Assembly (NCBI RefSeq): GCF_023078375.1
Contig: NZ_CP095554.1
Location: 4,137,322 to 4,201,321 of the forward strand
Length of the DNA stretch: 64,000 nt
Source of the DNA: Roseomonas gilardii subsp. gilardii
GTDB taxonomy: Bacteria; Pseudomonadota; Alphaproteobacteria; Acetobacterales; Acetobacteraceae
Reading direction: 5' to 3'
Both the position numbers and the translations under genes were made by a program. A model generated the notes under the pieces. It was not told the DNA's origin. It did no database searches and saw only the letters and a program-made list of their open reading frames with translations. Shown in pieces: positions 11,696-21,221 of this stretch. The first letter of the stretch is position 1, and each line of letters begins with the position of its first letter.

Positions 11696-11984
11696 TCAAA
11701 GGCCGAACAGGGCCCTGGCGATGTCATGGCCTTCCGGATCGGTGGCGGCGCCACGCGGCGGCATCTCCCGATTCTGCGCGGCGGTACCAGTAGCCAGCAT
11801 TGCCGAGATCGCCCTCGATCCGGTGCAGCCAGGCATGGACCCAGGCGGCCTCGCGCCCCGGCTCGTCCTGCACCAGCGCATGCGCGGCCTCCCACTCCCC
11901 GCGCAGCCCGTGCCACACCGCCCGCAACGCCGGCGACACGCCCTCCGGCGCCGCATCCGCCGCCAGCATCTCCTCCATCGTCAT
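11696..11984 (-). pseudogene. Small conserved hypothetical protein, frame-disrupted
   Basis: From ATG 11984 the frame reads a typical small alphaproteobacterial protein (MEEMLAADAAPEG..., AWVHAWLHRIEGDLGNAGYWYRR). After YWYRRA it runs into SGDAAAWRRHRSGRP and stops. The conserved-looking end (REMPPRGAATDPEG, then IARALFGL) continues in another frame to a stop at 11696. One surplus base near 11785 would explain this. Either the gene is broken or the sequence has an error; intact, it would encode about 95 residues. Function unknown. It lies upstream of ccrM on the same strand. Confidence 0.55.
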
Positions 11985-12002
11985 GCCTCCGCTCCTGCTG
12001 CC

Positions 12003-12065
12003 GCTGCGTGATCGGGCCGGGGCCAGAGGGGCGGAGCCCCTCTGGCCCCGGCCCGATCACGCAGC
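12003..12065. repeat. 30-bp perfect inverted repeat overlapping the 3' end of rnhB
   Basis: Arms 12003-12032 and 12036-12065 are perfectly complementary with only GGA between them. The right arm includes the rnhB stop codon (12057-12059) and its last two sense codons. No T-run follows. It may act as a terminator or mRNA-end protector, but the length and perfection are more like a mobile hairpin (REP-like) element. Confidence 0.85.
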
Positions 12066-12701
12066 CGGCTCCAGCAGCAGGAGGGCCTGATCGACGGGGG
12101 CGAAGCCACGGCGGTGCTGGGGGCAAGGGCCGAGGCGGGCCAGGGCTTCGCGGTGGGTGGGGGTGGGGTAGCCTGCGTGCCGGGCGAAGCCGTAGCCGGG
12201 GTGGCGGGCGTCGAAGCGCACCATGGCGCGGTCGCGCAGCACCTTCGCCACGATCGAGGCGGCGGCGATGGAGAAGGAGAGGCCGTCCCCGCCGATCACG
12301 CAGCGCGTGGCGCAGGGCAAGGCGTGGGGCGCGCGGGGCGCCATGTTGCCGTCGATCAGCGCGAGGTCGGGCACGGGGCCCAGGCGGCGCACGGCACGCA
12401 GCATGGCGAGATGGGTGGCGCGCAGGATGTTGAGCGCGCCGATCTCCGCCGCCGTGGCGGCGCCCCAGCCAACCCGGGCCCGGCCGGCGCGCGCGGCCTC
12501 GCGCAGCGCGGCGAAGGCGGCCTCGCGCCGCGCGGCGTTGAGCTTCTTGCTGTCGTCGAGGAGGCGCGCGAGGGCCGGCGGCGGCTCTGCCGTGAAGATC
12601 ACCGCACCGGCCAGGACGGGCCCCGCCAGCGGGCCGCGCCCGGCCTCGTCCACGCCGGCGACACGTCCGCCGGCGGCCAGTTCCAGGCTGTAGTCGGGCA
12701 T
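12057..12701 (-). CDS. rnhB: Ribonuclease HII
   Basis: 214 aa. Removes ribonucleotides and RNA primers from RNA/DNA hybrids. Family motif [15 protein letters not shown] has catalytic Asp18 and Glu19; KKLNAARRE and ALIDGNMAP follow at the expected positions. Its ATG overlaps the stop of the upstream hydrolase by one base (TGATG), so translation is coupled. The last codons are formed by the long hairpin at 12003-12065, meaning the C-terminal residues may derive from the repeat. Confidence 0.95.
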   Translation of the reverse strand: MPDYSLELAAGGRVAGVDEAGRGPLAGPVLAGAVIFTAEPPPALARLLDDSKKLNAARREAAFAALREAARAGRARVGWGAATAAEIGALNILRATHLAMLRAVRRLGPVPDLALIDGNMAPRAPHALPCATRCVIGGDGLSFSIAAASIVAKVLRDRAMVRFDARHPGYGFARHAGYPTPTHREALARLGPCPQHRRGFAPVDQALLLLEPAA

Positions 12702-13663
12702 CAGATCGAACGCGTCTCCCAGACATCCTGCGCATGCAGCAGGCCCGGCGCGCCATCCCGCAGGAAACGCGCCGCCGCCGCATCGCCCAGCAGGGTGGCA
12801 CGCAGGAAGGCCGTGGCAAGCCCCGCTGTGCGGGTGTGATAGGTCGGGTCGCTCCAGCGCGCCCCGGCCCCGGGCTCGTCGGCGAAGGAGGCATGCACCG
12901 CGCCGTTCAGCACCGCCAGCGCGCCGGGATTGCGCGCCGCCTCGAAGGGCTCGCGCCGCTGCGCCGCGCGCACGCCCTCGATCCAGCCATCGTCGTTGCT
13001 GCCGGTGACATGCAGCATGGGCGCGACGAAGCCGGCATAGGCCAGGCGCGGGGGCAGGCCCTGCGCGGGGATGGGCGACAGCGCGATGCCCGCCTTCAGC
13101 CGCGGATCGGGCAGGTCCAGCCCCCGGTCGCCACCCGGCAGGCGCTGGCCCAGCATGGCCTGCACCGTCCAGGCGCCGAAGGAATGCCCGGCGATGGCGA
13201 GGCGGCGCGGATCGGCCTGAGGTGGCAGGCTGTCGAGCGCGAAGCGGACATCGCGCAGCCGGTCCAGCGCCACGTTCACGTCGGAGGCCGCCGCCGCCAG
13301 GGCCATGCGGTCCCCGCCATGGCGCCAGAGGCTGTCATCGCTGCCCGGATGCTGCAGGTGGATGGCCAGGAAGCCCGCCCGCGCCAGGGCGCTGCCCAGA
13401 TAGGCGAGGCCATGCCGGGAGCCGCCCAGCCCATGGCTGAGCAGGACCGTGGGAAAGGGCGCCTGCCCTGCCGGGATGCGCAGCAGCACGGGGATCTCGC
13501 GGTCGCGCGCGGGGTCCCGCCAGCGGGCTTCGCTTTCCACGGGTGGGGGCGGGGCAGCCTCGCCTCCGGATGGCCGCAGCAATGGCGCGGCCGCCAGTAC
13601 GCCAAGCAGCGCGCGCCGCCCGCCCGCCATGGGAGCCCGGGAAGAGTGTCGTCGCTGCGCCAT
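12701..13663 (-). CDS. Exported alpha/beta hydrolase (dienelactone hydrolase/PAF-AH-like)
   Basis: 320 aa. The N-terminus has paired arginines and a hydrophobic run ([16 protein letters not shown]), suggesting a Tat or Sec signal. The alpha/beta fold shows an oxyanion-loop segment [12 protein letters not shown], a nucleophile elbow GHSFG, and a late His in NGAVHASF. Substrate is unknown; the pattern resembles predicted dienelactone hydrolases and platelet-activating-factor acetylhydrolase-like esterases. I chose ATG 13663; an ATG at 13630 is possible and would leave a shorter signal. Translationally coupled to rnhB. Confidence 0.8.
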   Translation of the reverse strand: MAQRRHSSRAPMAGGRRALLGVLAAAPLLRPSGGEAAPPPPVESEARWRDPARDREIPVLLRIPAGQAPFPTVLLSHGLGGSRHGLAYLGSALARAGFLAIHLQHPGSDDSLWRHGGDRMALAAAASDVNVALDRLRDVRFALDSLPPQADPRRLAIAGHSFGAWTVQAMLGQRLPGGDRGLDLPDPRLKAGIALSPIPAQGLPPRLAYAGFVAPMLHVTGSNDDGWIEGVRAAQRREPFEAARNPGALAVLNGAVHASFADEPGAGARWSDPTYHTRTAGLATAFLRATLLGDAAAARFLRDGAPGLLHAQDVWETRSI

Positions 13664-13852
13664 GCCGTGAACACCGCCACGCGGCCCACGCCGCGCTCCT
13701 GAGGATGGGGGATAGGCCGGGCGGGGCACGGGCCGGACCGGCCCGCCTTGAACCCCTCATCTGGGGGCGGATGGTGGGATCGTCCAGCAAGCCCGGCGTG
13801 ATGGCAGCGCGATACACCCCACACCTTTAACATAAAAACAGCTATTCATACG

Positions 13853-13881
13853 TTGACTATAAAACGGCACCTCGCTATCGC
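13853..13881 (+). promoter_or_regulatory. Candidate sigma-70 promoter for the CDF transporter
   Basis: TTGACT (13853-13858), a 17-nt spacer, then TATCGC (13876-13881), 24 bp before ATG 13906 and within an AT-richer patch (13826-13865). The -35 match is good, the -10 match weak. The remainder of 13664-13905 is a divergent spacer without a recognisable gene. Confidence 0.4.
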
Positions 13882-13905
13882 CCCCTTCTCCGCAGGGAGA
13901 AGCCC

Positions 13906-14793
13906 ATGTCCCCCGCCATCCGCCTCGCTCTCGGCAGCATCCTGGTCGGCCTCGTGGTGCTGGGCCTGAAATTCGCCGCCTGGTGGATCACGGGCAGCGT
14001 CGCGCTTTATTCCGACGCGCTGGAAAGCATCATCAACGTCGCCACGGCCGGCACGATGACCCTGGCCCTGTGGATCAGCCAGCGTCCCGCCGATGCCGGG
14101 CATCCCTATGGCCATGGCAAGGCGGAATACTTCTCCGCCGTGCTGGAAGGCGTGCTGATCGTCCTCGCCGCGCTTTCCATCCTGCGGGAGGCCTGGCTCG
14201 GCTTCCTGTCGCCCACACCGGTCGCGGCACCGCTGATCGGCATGGTCATCAACGCCGCCGCCACGGTGCTGAACGGCGTCTGGGCCATGGTCCTGCTCCG
14301 CGCCGGGCGGGCCCGGCAATCCCCCGCCCTGCTGGCGGATGCGAAGCACCTCCTCACCGACGTCTTCACCTCCGGCGGCGTGCTGCTGGGCTTCGCCCTG
14401 GTGCCGCTGACCGGCTGGCCCTGGCTCGACCCCGCCCTGGCCGCGCTGGTGGCGCTGAACATCCTCTGGAGCGGCGCCGGGGTGGTGCGGAACTCCGTCG
14501 GCGGGCTGATGGATGCGGCGCCGGACAGGGGGGTGATGCAGCGGCTGCGCGAGACCATCTCGCGGAACGCCGATGGGGCGCTGGAGGCGCACGAGTTGCG
14601 CGCGCACCGTGTCGGCGGCCGGCTTTTCCTCGAATGCCACCTCGTCCTGCCGGGCGACATGCCGCTTCGGGAGGCGCATGCGATCTGCAATCGCGTCGAG
14701 GAAGCCCTGCGGCGGGAGGTGGGGGATATCGTGGTGACCATCCATCCGGAGCCGGAGGAGGAAGCGCAGCGGCAGGGCGTGCTGGTGCTCTGA
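13906..14793 (+). CDS. Cation diffusion facilitator family metal exporter
   Basis: 295 aa, about six membrane helices then a cytoplasmic ferredoxin-like domain. Metal-site motifs: SDALES in helix 2, GHPYGHGKAEYF after helix 2, and DAKHLLTD in helix 5. The C-terminal domain ends with the usual VTIHPEPEEE. The family exports Zn, Fe, Mn or Co by proton exchange; the D-x3-E/H-x3-D arrangement is compatible with a FieF-like protein, but the metal cannot be fixed from sequence alone. A strong ribosome site (AGGGAGA) precedes ATG 13906. It converges with the Nudix gene 18 bp downstream. Confidence 0.88.
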   Translation: MSPAIRLALGSILVGLVVLGLKFAAWWITGSVALYSDALESIINVATAGTMTLALWISQRPADAGHPYGHGKAEYFSAVLEGVLIVLAALSILREAWLGFLSPTPVAAPLIGMVINAAATVLNGVWAMVLLRAGRARQSPALLADAKHLLTDVFTSGGVLLGFALVPLTGWPWLDPALAALVALNILWSGAGVVRNSVGGLMDAAPDRGVMQRLRETISRNADGALEAHELRAHRVGGRLFLECHLVLPGDMPLREAHAICNRVEEALRREVGDIVVTIHPEPEEEAQRQGVLVL

Positions 14794-14811
14794 CGCCACC
14801 CTCCCGCGAAT

Positions 14812-15369
14812 TCAGAAGCGCAGTCGCCCCGCCGCGCGCAGGCAGAGCAGCAGCGCCGAGACATGCATGGCCTGCTGCATGACGCCCTCATCCAGCCGCG
14901 CCAGCACCTCCCGCCAGGGATGCAGCTCCACGGTGATGTCCTCGCCCGGCTCCAGATGAGGCTCGGCGACCTTCCGCGCATCCAGCGCCAGGACGCAGTG
15001 GCTCCGGTTGCGGTGGGAGGCCGGGTTGGGCGAGAGGCTGGAAACGAGGCGCAGCGAGGAGGCCGCGTAGCCCGTTTCCTCCAGCATCTCGCGCGCCCCG
15101 GCGGGCAAGGGGTCCGCCTCGCCCGGGTCCATGCCGCCGGCCGGGAGTTCCAGGCAGAACGCCCGCGCCCCGTGGCGGTACTGGCGGATCAGCACCAGAT
15201 CGTCCGCCGGGGTGAGCGCGACCACATGCACCCAGTCGGGATATTCGAAGGTGTAGTAGGGATCGAGCAGGTTGCCCCGCGCGTCCTCCACCGCCTCCGC
15301 ATTCACATGGATCCAGCGATCCCGCAGGACGGTGCGGGATCGCTGCACCGTCCAGGGCTTCTGCGTCAC
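14812..15369 (-). CDS. Nudix hydrolase (ADP-ribose pyrophosphatase-like)
   Basis: 185 aa from a GTG that overlaps the gcvP stop (GTGA), making it the last gene of the glycine-cleavage operon. The Nudix core is G-x5-E ... REMLEETGY at residues 85-110, followed by [10 protein letters not shown] typical of ADP-ribose or sugar-nucleotide pyrophosphatases. Between the first Glu and RE there are eight residues instead of the canonical seven, a one-residue insertion in the Nudix box. Substrate is not determinable from sequence; a housecleaning role is inferred. Confidence 0.82.
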   Translation of the reverse strand: MTQKPWTVQRSRTVLRDRWIHVNAEAVEDARGNLLDPYYTFEYPDWVHVVALTPADDLVLIRQYRHGARAFCLELPAGGMDPGEADPLPAGAREMLEETGYAASSLRLVSSLSPNPASHRNRSHCVLALDARKVAEPHLEPGEDITVELHPWREVLARLDEGVMQQAMHVSALLLCLRAAGRLRF

Positions 15370-18293
15370 TCGGCGGCGATGCGCATGTCCTGCGCATAGG
15401 CTTCGAGCGGCGCGCAGGTACAGGCGAGGTTGCGGTCGCCATACACGTTGTCCACGCGCTTGACCGGCGGCCAGTACTTGCGGCCGGCGACCCAGGGCGC
15501 CGGATAGGCGGCCTGCTGGCGGGAATAGCCATGCGTCCACTCCGCGGCCGTCACCTCCTCCGCGGTATGGGGCGCGTTCTTCAGCGGGTTGTCGGCCCGG
15601 TCGAGACGCCCTTCCGCCACCTCGGCGATCTCCGCGCGGATGGCGACCATCGCCTCCACGAAGCGGTCGAGCTCCGCCTTCGGCTCGCTCTCGGTGGGCT
15701 CCACCATCAGCGTGCCGGTGACGGGCCAGGACATGGTCGGCGCGTGGAAGCCGAAATCCTGGAGACGCTTGGCGATGTCCTCCACCGCGATCCCCGCCTC
15801 GGCCTGGAAGCCGCGGCAGTCGAGGATGCATTCATGCGCCACCATGCCCTGACGGCCGCGGTAGAGCACCGGGTAATGCTCCTCCAGCCGCTTCGCCACA
15901 TAGTTGGCCGAGAGGATCGCCACCTGCGTCGCGCGCTTCAGCCCCGCCGCCCCCATCATGCGGATATAGGCATAGGGGATCGGCAGGATGGAGGCAGAGC
16001 CGAAGGGCGCGGCCGAGACCGGGCCGAAGCCGGTCTCCGGCCCCGCCTCGGCCAGCAGCGGGTGGTTCGGCAGATGCGGCGCCAGATGCGCCGCCACGCC
16101 GATCGGGCCGACGCCCGGCCCGCCGCCGCCATGCGGGATGCAGAAGGTCTTGTGCAGGTTCAGGTGGCAGACATCCGCCCCGATGCTGGCGGGCGAGGTC
16201 AGCCCGACCTGCGCGTTCATGTTGGCCCCGTCCATGTAGACCTGGCCGCCATGCCGGTGGATCAGCGCGCAGATCTCGCGGATGCCCTCCTCGAACACGC
16301 CATGCGTCGAGGGATAGGTGATCATCAGCGCGGCGAGCTGCGCGGCATGCTCCTCCGCCTTCGCGCGCAGGTCGTCGAGATCGACATTGCCGTCATTGTC
16401 GCAGCGCACGACCACGACGCGCATGCCCGCCATCGCCGCCGAGGCCGGGTTGGTGCCATGGGCCGAGGACGGGATCAGGCAGACATTGCGCTGCTGGTCG
16501 CCGCGGGCATGGTGCCAGGCACGGATGGCGAGGAGCCCGGCATACTCGCCCTGGCTGCCGGCATTCGGCTGCAGCGACACGGCGGCGAAGCCGGTGACGG
16601 TGCAGAGCCAGCTTTCCAGCCGCCGCACCAGCGTCAGATAGCCCGGCACCTGATCCGCCGGGGCGAAGGGATGCACGTTGCTGAAGCCCGGCAGCGTGAT
16701 CGCCATCATCTCCGCCGTGGCGTTCAGCTTCATCGTGCAGGAACCGAGCGGGATCATGCTGCGGTTCAGCGCGACGTCGCGGTCCTCCAGCGACTTCAGG
16801 TAGCGCAGCATGCCATGCTCGCTCCGGTGCGCGGAGAAGACCTCGGCGGTGAGGATCGCGCCCTCGCGCTCCAGCGCGGCGGGAATGCCGCCCGCCGCCT
16901 CGATCCCGTCCAGCCCGGAGCCCGGCGCGCCGGCGGCCTCGCGGAGCGCCTCGGCCAGCTTCGCCAGATCGCCGCGCGACACGGTCTCGTCGAGGCTGAT
17001 GCCGACGCAGCCCGCATCGACGCGGCGCAGGTTGAAGCCGCGCGACAGCGCAGCCCGCATCAGCGCATCCGCCTTCGTGCCCGCCTCGATGGCGATGGTA
17101 TCGAAGAAGCCCTCATGCCGCAGCGTGAAGCCCGCCCGGACCGCCGCGCCGGCCAGCAGCCGCGCCTGGAGATGCACGCGGTCGGCGATGCGGCGCAGCC
17201 CGTCGGCGCCATGCCAGACGGCATAGAGCCCGGCCATCACCGCCAGCAGCACCTGCGCGGTGCAGATGTTCGAGGTCGCCTTCTCGCGCCGGATATGCTG
17301 CTCACGCGTCTGGAGCGCGAGGCGCATGGCCGGGCGCCCGGCGGCATCGACGGAAACGCCGACGATGCGGCCCGGCATCAGGCGCTTCAGCCCATCCTTC
17401 ACCGCCATGAAGGCGGCATGCGGGCCGCCCCAGCCCATCGGCACGCCGAAGCGCTGCGAGGAGCCGATGACGATGTCGGCGCCCATCTCGCCCGGCGGCT
17501 TCAGCCGCACCAGGGCCAGCGGGTCCGCCGCGACGATGGCGGTGACGCCGGTATCATTGGCGAGGCGGATCTCCGCCTCCAGCTCCGCGCGCAACTCGCC
17601 GGTCGTGCCGGGATAGGAGAAGATCGCGGCGAAGGGCCCCTCGCTGCGGATCGCATCGGCCATCTCGCCGGGCGCGTGCGGGCGGATCTCGATGCCCAGC
17701 GGCGCGCCGCGGGTGCGCAGCACGGCCAGCGTCTGCGGGTGCAGGTCGCGCGAAACCAGCATCACGCGCCGGTTGGTGGCGCGCGGTCCCTTCACGGCGG
17801 CCAGCGCCATGGCCATCGCCTCCGCCGCCGCCGTGCCCTCGTCGAGCAGGGAGGCATTGGCCACCGGCAGGCCGGTGAGGTCGGCGATCATGGTCTGGAA
17901 GTTGACCAGCGCCTCCAGCCGGCCCTGCGCGATCTCCGCCTGGTACGGCGTATAGGCCGTGTACCAGCCGGGATTCTCCAGCACGTTGCGCAGGATCACC
18001 GGCGGCACATGCGTGCCGTGATAGCCCATGCCGATCAGCGATTTCACCGCGCTGTTCTGCGCGGCGAGCGCGGCCAGCTCGGCCACCACCTCGGATTCGC
18101 CAATGGCGGGCGGCAGCGCGTCGAGCGTATCCCCCAGGATGGCGGCGGGCACGGTGCGCGCGGTCATGGCATCGAGGCTCTCCGCCCCGATCGCCGCGAG
18201 CATCGCCGCGATCTCCCCCTCCGAGGGGCCGAGATGACGGCGGACGAAACCGCCCTGGTCCTCCAGGGCGGCAAGCTGTTCGAGGGCGCTCAT
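15366..18293 (-). CDS. gcvP: Glycine dehydrogenase (decarboxylating), P-protein
   Basis: 975 aa single-chain P-protein. It decarboxylates glycine with PLP and passes the aminomethyl group to lipoyl-GcvH. The N-terminus has [11 protein letters not shown], the first half [12 protein letters not shown], and the C-terminal half the PLP-binding lysine in [15 protein letters not shown]. Length matches the fused type rather than the split gcvPA/gcvPB. Start ATG 18293 gives the expected N-terminus, 7 bp after the gcvH stop. Regulated with the rest of the operon by the glycine riboswitch ahead of gcvT. Confidence 0.97.
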   Translation of the reverse strand: MSALEQLAALEDQGGFVRRHLGPSEGEIAAMLAAIGAESLDAMTARTVPAAILGDTLDALPPAIGESEVVAELAALAAQNSAVKSLIGMGYHGTHVPPVILRNVLENPGWYTAYTPYQAEIAQGRLEALVNFQTMIADLTGLPVANASLLDEGTAAAEAMAMALAAVKGPRATNRRVMLVSRDLHPQTLAVLRTRGAPLGIEIRPHAPGEMADAIRSEGPFAAIFSYPGTTGELRAELEAEIRLANDTGVTAIVAADPLALVRLKPPGEMGADIVIGSSQRFGVPMGWGGPHAAFMAVKDGLKRLMPGRIVGVSVDAAGRPAMRLALQTREQHIRREKATSNICTAQVLLAVMAGLYAVWHGADGLRRIADRVHLQARLLAGAAVRAGFTLRHEGFFDTIAIEAGTKADALMRAALSRGFNLRRVDAGCVGISLDETVSRGDLAKLAEALREAAGAPGSGLDGIEAAGGIPAALEREGAILTAEVFSAHRSEHGMLRYLKSLEDRDVALNRSMIPLGSCTMKLNATAEMMAITLPGFSNVHPFAPADQVPGYLTLVRRLESWLCTVTGFAAVSLQPNAGSQGEYAGLLAIRAWHHARGDQQRNVCLIPSSAHGTNPASAAMAGMRVVVVRCDNDGNVDLDDLRAKAEEHAAQLAALMITYPSTHGVFEEGIREICALIHRHGGQVYMDGANMNAQVGLTSPASIGADVCHLNLHKTFCIPHGGGGPGVGPIGVAAHLAPHLPNHPLLAEAGPETGFGPVSAAPFGSASILPIPYAYIRMMGAAGLKRATQVAILSANYVAKRLEEHYPVLYRGRQGMVAHECILDCRGFQAEAGIAVEDIAKRLQDFGFHAPTMSWPVTGTLMVEPTESEPKAELDRFVEAMVAIRAEIAEVAEGRLDRADNPLKNAPHTAEEVTAAEWTHGYSRQQAAYPAPWVAGRKYWPPVKRVDNVYGDRNLACTCAPLEAYAQDMRIAAE

Positions 18294-18300
18294 CACGGCA

Positions 18301-18675
18301 TCAACCAGCGGCGGCCACGGCCTCATAGGCCGCTTCGTCCAGCAGCCCGTCCACCTCGGCGGCGTCCTTCGGCCTGATGCGGAAGAACCAGCCCTCGCCC
18401 ATCGGGTCGCGGTTCACCAGGCCGGGATCGTCGCTCAGCGCCTCGTTGGCGCCGGTGATGGTGCCGGCCACGGGGGCATAGATGTCGGAGGCGGCCTTCA
18501 CGCTCTCCACCACCGCGATGGACTCGCCCGCCTCGACCTCGCGCCCCACCTCGGGCAGATCGACGAAGACGATGTCGCCCAGGGCTTCCTGGGCGTGGCC
18601 GGTGATGCCGACCACGGCCTCCTCGCCCTGCGGGCGGACCCATTCATGGCTGCTGGTGTAACGGATCTCGGACAT
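18301..18675 (-). CDS. gcvH: Glycine cleavage system H-protein
   Basis: 124 aa lipoyl carrier that shuttles the aminomethyl group between P-, T- and L-proteins. The lipoylation motif VESVKAASD places the modified lysine at residue 60. SSHEWVRP near the N-terminus and GEGWFFRI near the end are family hallmarks. It lies between gcvT and gcvP, with a 69-bp gap to gcvT that holds a GC-rich hairpin. Confidence 0.97.
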   Translation of the reverse strand: MSEIRYTSSHEWVRPQGEEAVVGITGHAQEALGDIVFVDLPEVGREVEAGESIAVVESVKAASDIYAPVAGTITGANEALSDDPGLVNRDPMGEGWFFRIRPKDAAEVDGLLDEAAYEAVAAAG

Positions 18676-18706
18676 CGGGGCTGGCTCCTGCGAAACGGTC
18701 CATGGG

Positions 18707-18730
18707 CCCCGCCCCGTCGGCGGGGCGGGG
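18707..18730. repeat. GC hairpin in the gcvT-gcvH spacer
   Basis: A 10-bp perfect stem (18707-18716 with 18721-18730) and a 4-nt loop between gcvT and gcvH. There is no T-run and both flanking genes belong to one operon, so mRNA processing or stability is more likely than full termination. Confidence 0.5.
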
Positions 18731-18744
18731 TGGAAAAGGGGCGG

Positions 18745-19872
18745 TCAGGCGCGGCCGGCGCGCTTGTAGCGGTGCGGCACGAAGGGCATGGGCGCGACCG
18801 TCGCGGCGACGGGCTTGCCGCGCACCATCAGGTCCAGCGCCGTACCGTCCGTGGCGAGGCCGGGGCGCACATAGCCCATGGCGACGGGCGCCCCGAGCGT
18901 CGGGCCGAAGCCGCCGCTGGTCACCTCGCCGACCACCTCGGCACCGGACTGGACGGGGGTATGGGCACGGGCGGGCTGGCGCCCCTCCACCGAGAAACCG
19001 ACGCGCAGGCGCTTCGGCCCGTGATCCAGCTCCTCCCGCACCCGCTCGGCGCCGCGGAAGTTCCATTCGGTGCGGCGGCGCTTGCCGATGGTCCAGTTCA
19101 GCGCGGCCTCGATGGGGCTGGTGGTCTCGTCCAGGTCGTTGCCATAGAGGCAGAGCCCGGCCTCCAGCCGCAGGCTGTCGCGCGCGCCCAGCCCGGCCGG
19201 GGCGGCCCCCGCCGCGACCAGCGCCTCAGCCAGCTTCGTGGCGTTCTCCGCCGGCACGCTGATTTCGTAGCCGTCCTCGCCGCTATAGCCGGAGCGGCTG
19301 ACCAGAGCGGGGCCGCCCAGCAGCGTCACCTCGGCCACGCCCATGAAGGGCAGCGCCGCCAGTTCGGGCGCCAGCCCGGACAGGATGCGCTCGGCCGCCG
19401 GCCCCTGCAGCGCCAGCAGCGCGCGCTCCGGCATCGGTGCCAGGGTGATGGAAGGCGGCAGGATGGCCCCGATCGCCGCCTCGTCCACCGCCTTGCGGGA
19501 GGCGTTGAGCACCAGGAACATCCGGTCGCCGAGATTGGTGAACATGAAGTCGTCGAGGATGCCGCCCGCCTCGGTCATCAGCACGCCATAGCGCTGCCGC
19601 CCGGGCTTCAGCCCCTGCACATCGGCGGGCGTCAGCGCCTCCAGCGCCGCCGCCGCGCCCTCGCCGCGCAGTTCCGCCTGGCCCATATGGGACACGTCGA
19701 ACAGCGCCGCGCCTTCGCGGCAGGCCTTGTGCTCGGCGATGATGCCGGCGGGGTACTGCACCGGCATCATGTAGCCGGCGAAGGGCACCATGCGCGCGCC
19801 CTGGGCGCGGTGCCAGTCGGCCAAGGGGGTCTCGCGCGGGGTCTCAAGCATCGTCTCGGCGGCGTCAGCCAC
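18745..19872 (-). CDS. gcvT: Glycine cleavage system aminomethyltransferase (T-protein)
   Basis: 375 aa folate-dependent enzyme that releases ammonia and forms methylene-tetrahydrofolate. Recognisable segments: GARMVPFAGYMMPVQY, LFDVSHMGQ, RSGYSGEDGYEI and the C-terminal MGYVRPGLA. I chose the GTG at 19872 because AAGGAGG lies 4 nt upstream; an ATG seven codons later (19851) lacks such a site and is the alternative. First gene of gcvT-gcvH-gcvP-Nudix, 45 bp downstream of a glycine riboswitch. Confidence 0.95.
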   Translation of the reverse strand: MADAAETMLETPRETPLADWHRAQGARMVPFAGYMMPVQYPAGIIAEHKACREGAALFDVSHMGQAELRGEGAAAALEALTPADVQGLKPGRQRYGVLMTEAGGILDDFMFTNLGDRMFLVLNASRKAVDEAAIGAILPPSITLAPMPERALLALQGPAAERILSGLAPELAALPFMGVAEVTLLGGPALVSRSGYSGEDGYEISVPAENATKLAEALVAAGAAPAGLGARDSLRLEAGLCLYGNDLDETTSPIEAALNWTIGKRRRTEWNFRGAERVREELDHGPKRLRVGFSVEGRQPARAHTPVQSGAEVVGEVTSGGFGPTLGAPVAMGYVRPGLATDGTALDLMVRGKPVAATVAPMPFVPHRYKRAGRA

Positions 19873-19917
19873 GCATCCTCCTTCACCGCTCAGGGCGGCG
19901 GAACGGAACGTGGCCCC

Positions 19918-20124
19918 CCTCTGTCCATGGACCTGAGAGATTCGGCCGGGCATGGCACCCGCGCCTTACTCCGTCGGTGCCGGAACGCCCGTTTCGGGGC
20001 AGGCCGGGCTTTCCAGAGGCCCCTTCCCCGCGCGGTCCATCGGGCCTGAGCGTTTCCGGGGGCCGGTTGCGCCTTCGGCGGAGGCCGGCCGGTTCGGCAC
20101 CGGACGGCCTCGCTCTCCCGCGCG
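19918..20124 (-). ncRNA. Tandem glycine riboswitch (gcvT element)
   Basis: Read on the minus strand. Aptamer 1 opens with GCGGGAGAGCG, contains GCCGAAGG with GCAACC, and closes at GGAAACGCUCAGGC. A short linker leads to aptamer 2 (CCUCUGGAAAGCC ... GUAAGGCGC ... AAUCUCUCAGG), closed by the CCUCUG/CAGAGG pairing that ends at 19918. Two aptamers in tandem are the usual form of this class, which switches on glycine cleavage when glycine is abundant. No terminator is visible before gcvT, so control may be at translation. Confidence 0.93.
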
Positions 20125-20235
20125 GGATCAGCGGGTACGGGCCGTTATGGCATTGCGGCATGGGCGCTGGCAACGGCGGCGAGTGGGTGGAAGGCGCTGG
20201 CCACCTCCCCGCTGCGCACGGCGGCGGGGCAGAGC

Positions 20236-20526
20236 ATGGTCTCCGTGCGTGCCTATGAACGGCAGCGCAACGGCAGGCCGGAGCATGTCTCCGCCTATAC
20301 CCGCAGCGGGCGAGCCGGACAGGGAAACACCGCTGCCACGAGCGCGCGTCGCGCCCCGGGGGCCACGGAGACACCCGAAACAGGCAGCCTTCCGAAAGAT
20401 CCCGGACCACCCCGGCAGAAGAAGCCCGGGTTGAGCGGCAAGGAGGCAGATAGCGATGTTCCAAGCTCGGCAAGGGGTATCCCACGTGGGCAAAACCAGA
20501 CAGCCGAGGAATACGCCACGAAGTGA
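20236..20526 (+). CDS. Small hypothetical protein with a YxRxxNGxxExV motif
   Basis: 96 aa. The first 25 residues read VSVRAYERQRNGRPEHVSAYTRS, resembling short alphaproteobacterial proteins or domains built on paired Y-x-R motifs around NG. The remaining 70 residues are polar and low in hydrophobics, without a recognised family. No signal peptide or membrane segment. I see no strong ribosome site before ATG 20236, so the real gene may be shorter or the frame non-coding. Confidence 0.35.
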   Translation: MVSVRAYERQRNGRPEHVSAYTRSGRAGQGNTAATSARRAPGATETPETGSLPKDPGPPRQKKPGLSGKEADSDVPSSARGIPRGQNQTAEEYATK

Positions 20527-20623
20527 ATGAACGACCAGTATGGCAAAGGCAATTGGGAATGCACGGGAAAAGGGAGGCCAACCAGTAGCGAATATAGCAG
20601 AATAAAAAAATATGGCGAGCGTG

Positions 20624-20636
20624 CATTCATTGAATG
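20624..20636. promoter_or_regulatory. 13-bp palindrome ahead of the small protein gene at 20670
   Basis: CATTCA-T-TGAATG, a perfect dyad in an AT-rich segment, 33 bp before ATG 20670. Position and symmetry suggest a repressor or activator site. Confidence 0.4.
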
Positions 20637-20669
20637 GATGCTTGGGATTGATACCGGAGGAAATATCAT

Positions 20670-20945
20670 ATGACCGAAAAAAGCCAAAACTTCTGGATCG
20701 TCGAGCATCACGAAATGGATGCGGACGGTGATGAAACGGAAACGGACGAGATCGAAATGTCGATGAAGCTCATAGGCATCTATTCGTCCGAAGAGAAAGC
20801 GAGACAGGCGATCGGACGCATGCGTCAGCTCCCCGGCTTTCGCGACTGGCCCGGTGGCTTCCGCATTACCGAAGTGGTGGTGGACCAGGAACTCTGGCCG
20901 GAGGGTTTCAACGAGGCGGATACGGGAGAGCGGCCCAGGCCATAG
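20670..20945 (+). CDS. Small acidic conserved hypothetical protein (DUF7336-like)
   Basis: 91 aa, strongly acidic in the first half. FWIVEHHEMD is followed by LIGIYSSEEKARQAIGR, LPGFRDWP, and FRITEVVVDQELWPEGF. This pattern of a short beta strand, an EEKA helix and a PGFRD...EGF ending matches small bacterial proteins of unknown function grouped as DUF7336. A clear GGAGG site precedes the ATG. The upstream 140 bp is markedly AT-richer than the surroundings. No function can be assigned. Confidence 0.75.
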   Translation: MTEKSQNFWIVEHHEMDADGDETETDEIEMSMKLIGIYSSEEKARQAIGRMRQLPGFRDWPGGFRITEVVVDQELWPEGFNEADTGERPRP

Positions 20946-20953
20946 CGCAGATG

Positions 20954-20986
20954 TTCCGCGCAAGGCCGCGATGGCCTCGCGCGGAA
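20954..20986. terminator. Hairpin between the DUF7336-like gene and catalase
   Basis: 14-bp arms (20954-20967 with 20973-20986) with one mismatch and a 5-nt loop, starting 9 bp after the stop codon. Placed between convergent genes, probably a terminator. The rest of 20987-21221 shows nothing recognisable. Confidence 0.55.
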
Positions 20987-21221
20987 CCGTCATCATAGGG
21001 GGCAGCCTGCGTCCCCCTGGGTCATGCCCCGCGAGACGACCGCTCCTGACAGATCCCGCAACCGGAGCGCGGAGCCTGTGCCGCCCGGGTCACCAAAGGC
21101 TGGCAGGCGCTGATCGCCCCCCGCCGCGGATAGGCGAGGCCACCGGAACACAGGCTCGCGCCCATGCACCGGTGCCCCATTGGCGCCCCCGCGTTGGCGC
21201 CCCGTCCCTCGCGCTGCCTCG

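Noticed and set aside
15531-18377. A 948-codon frame antisense to gcvP.
   Set aside because: The gcvP frame carries all conserved motifs; the antisense product has none.
18707-18730. A full terminator between gcvT and gcvH.
   Set aside because: The flanking genes form one functional operon and the hairpin lacks a T-run.
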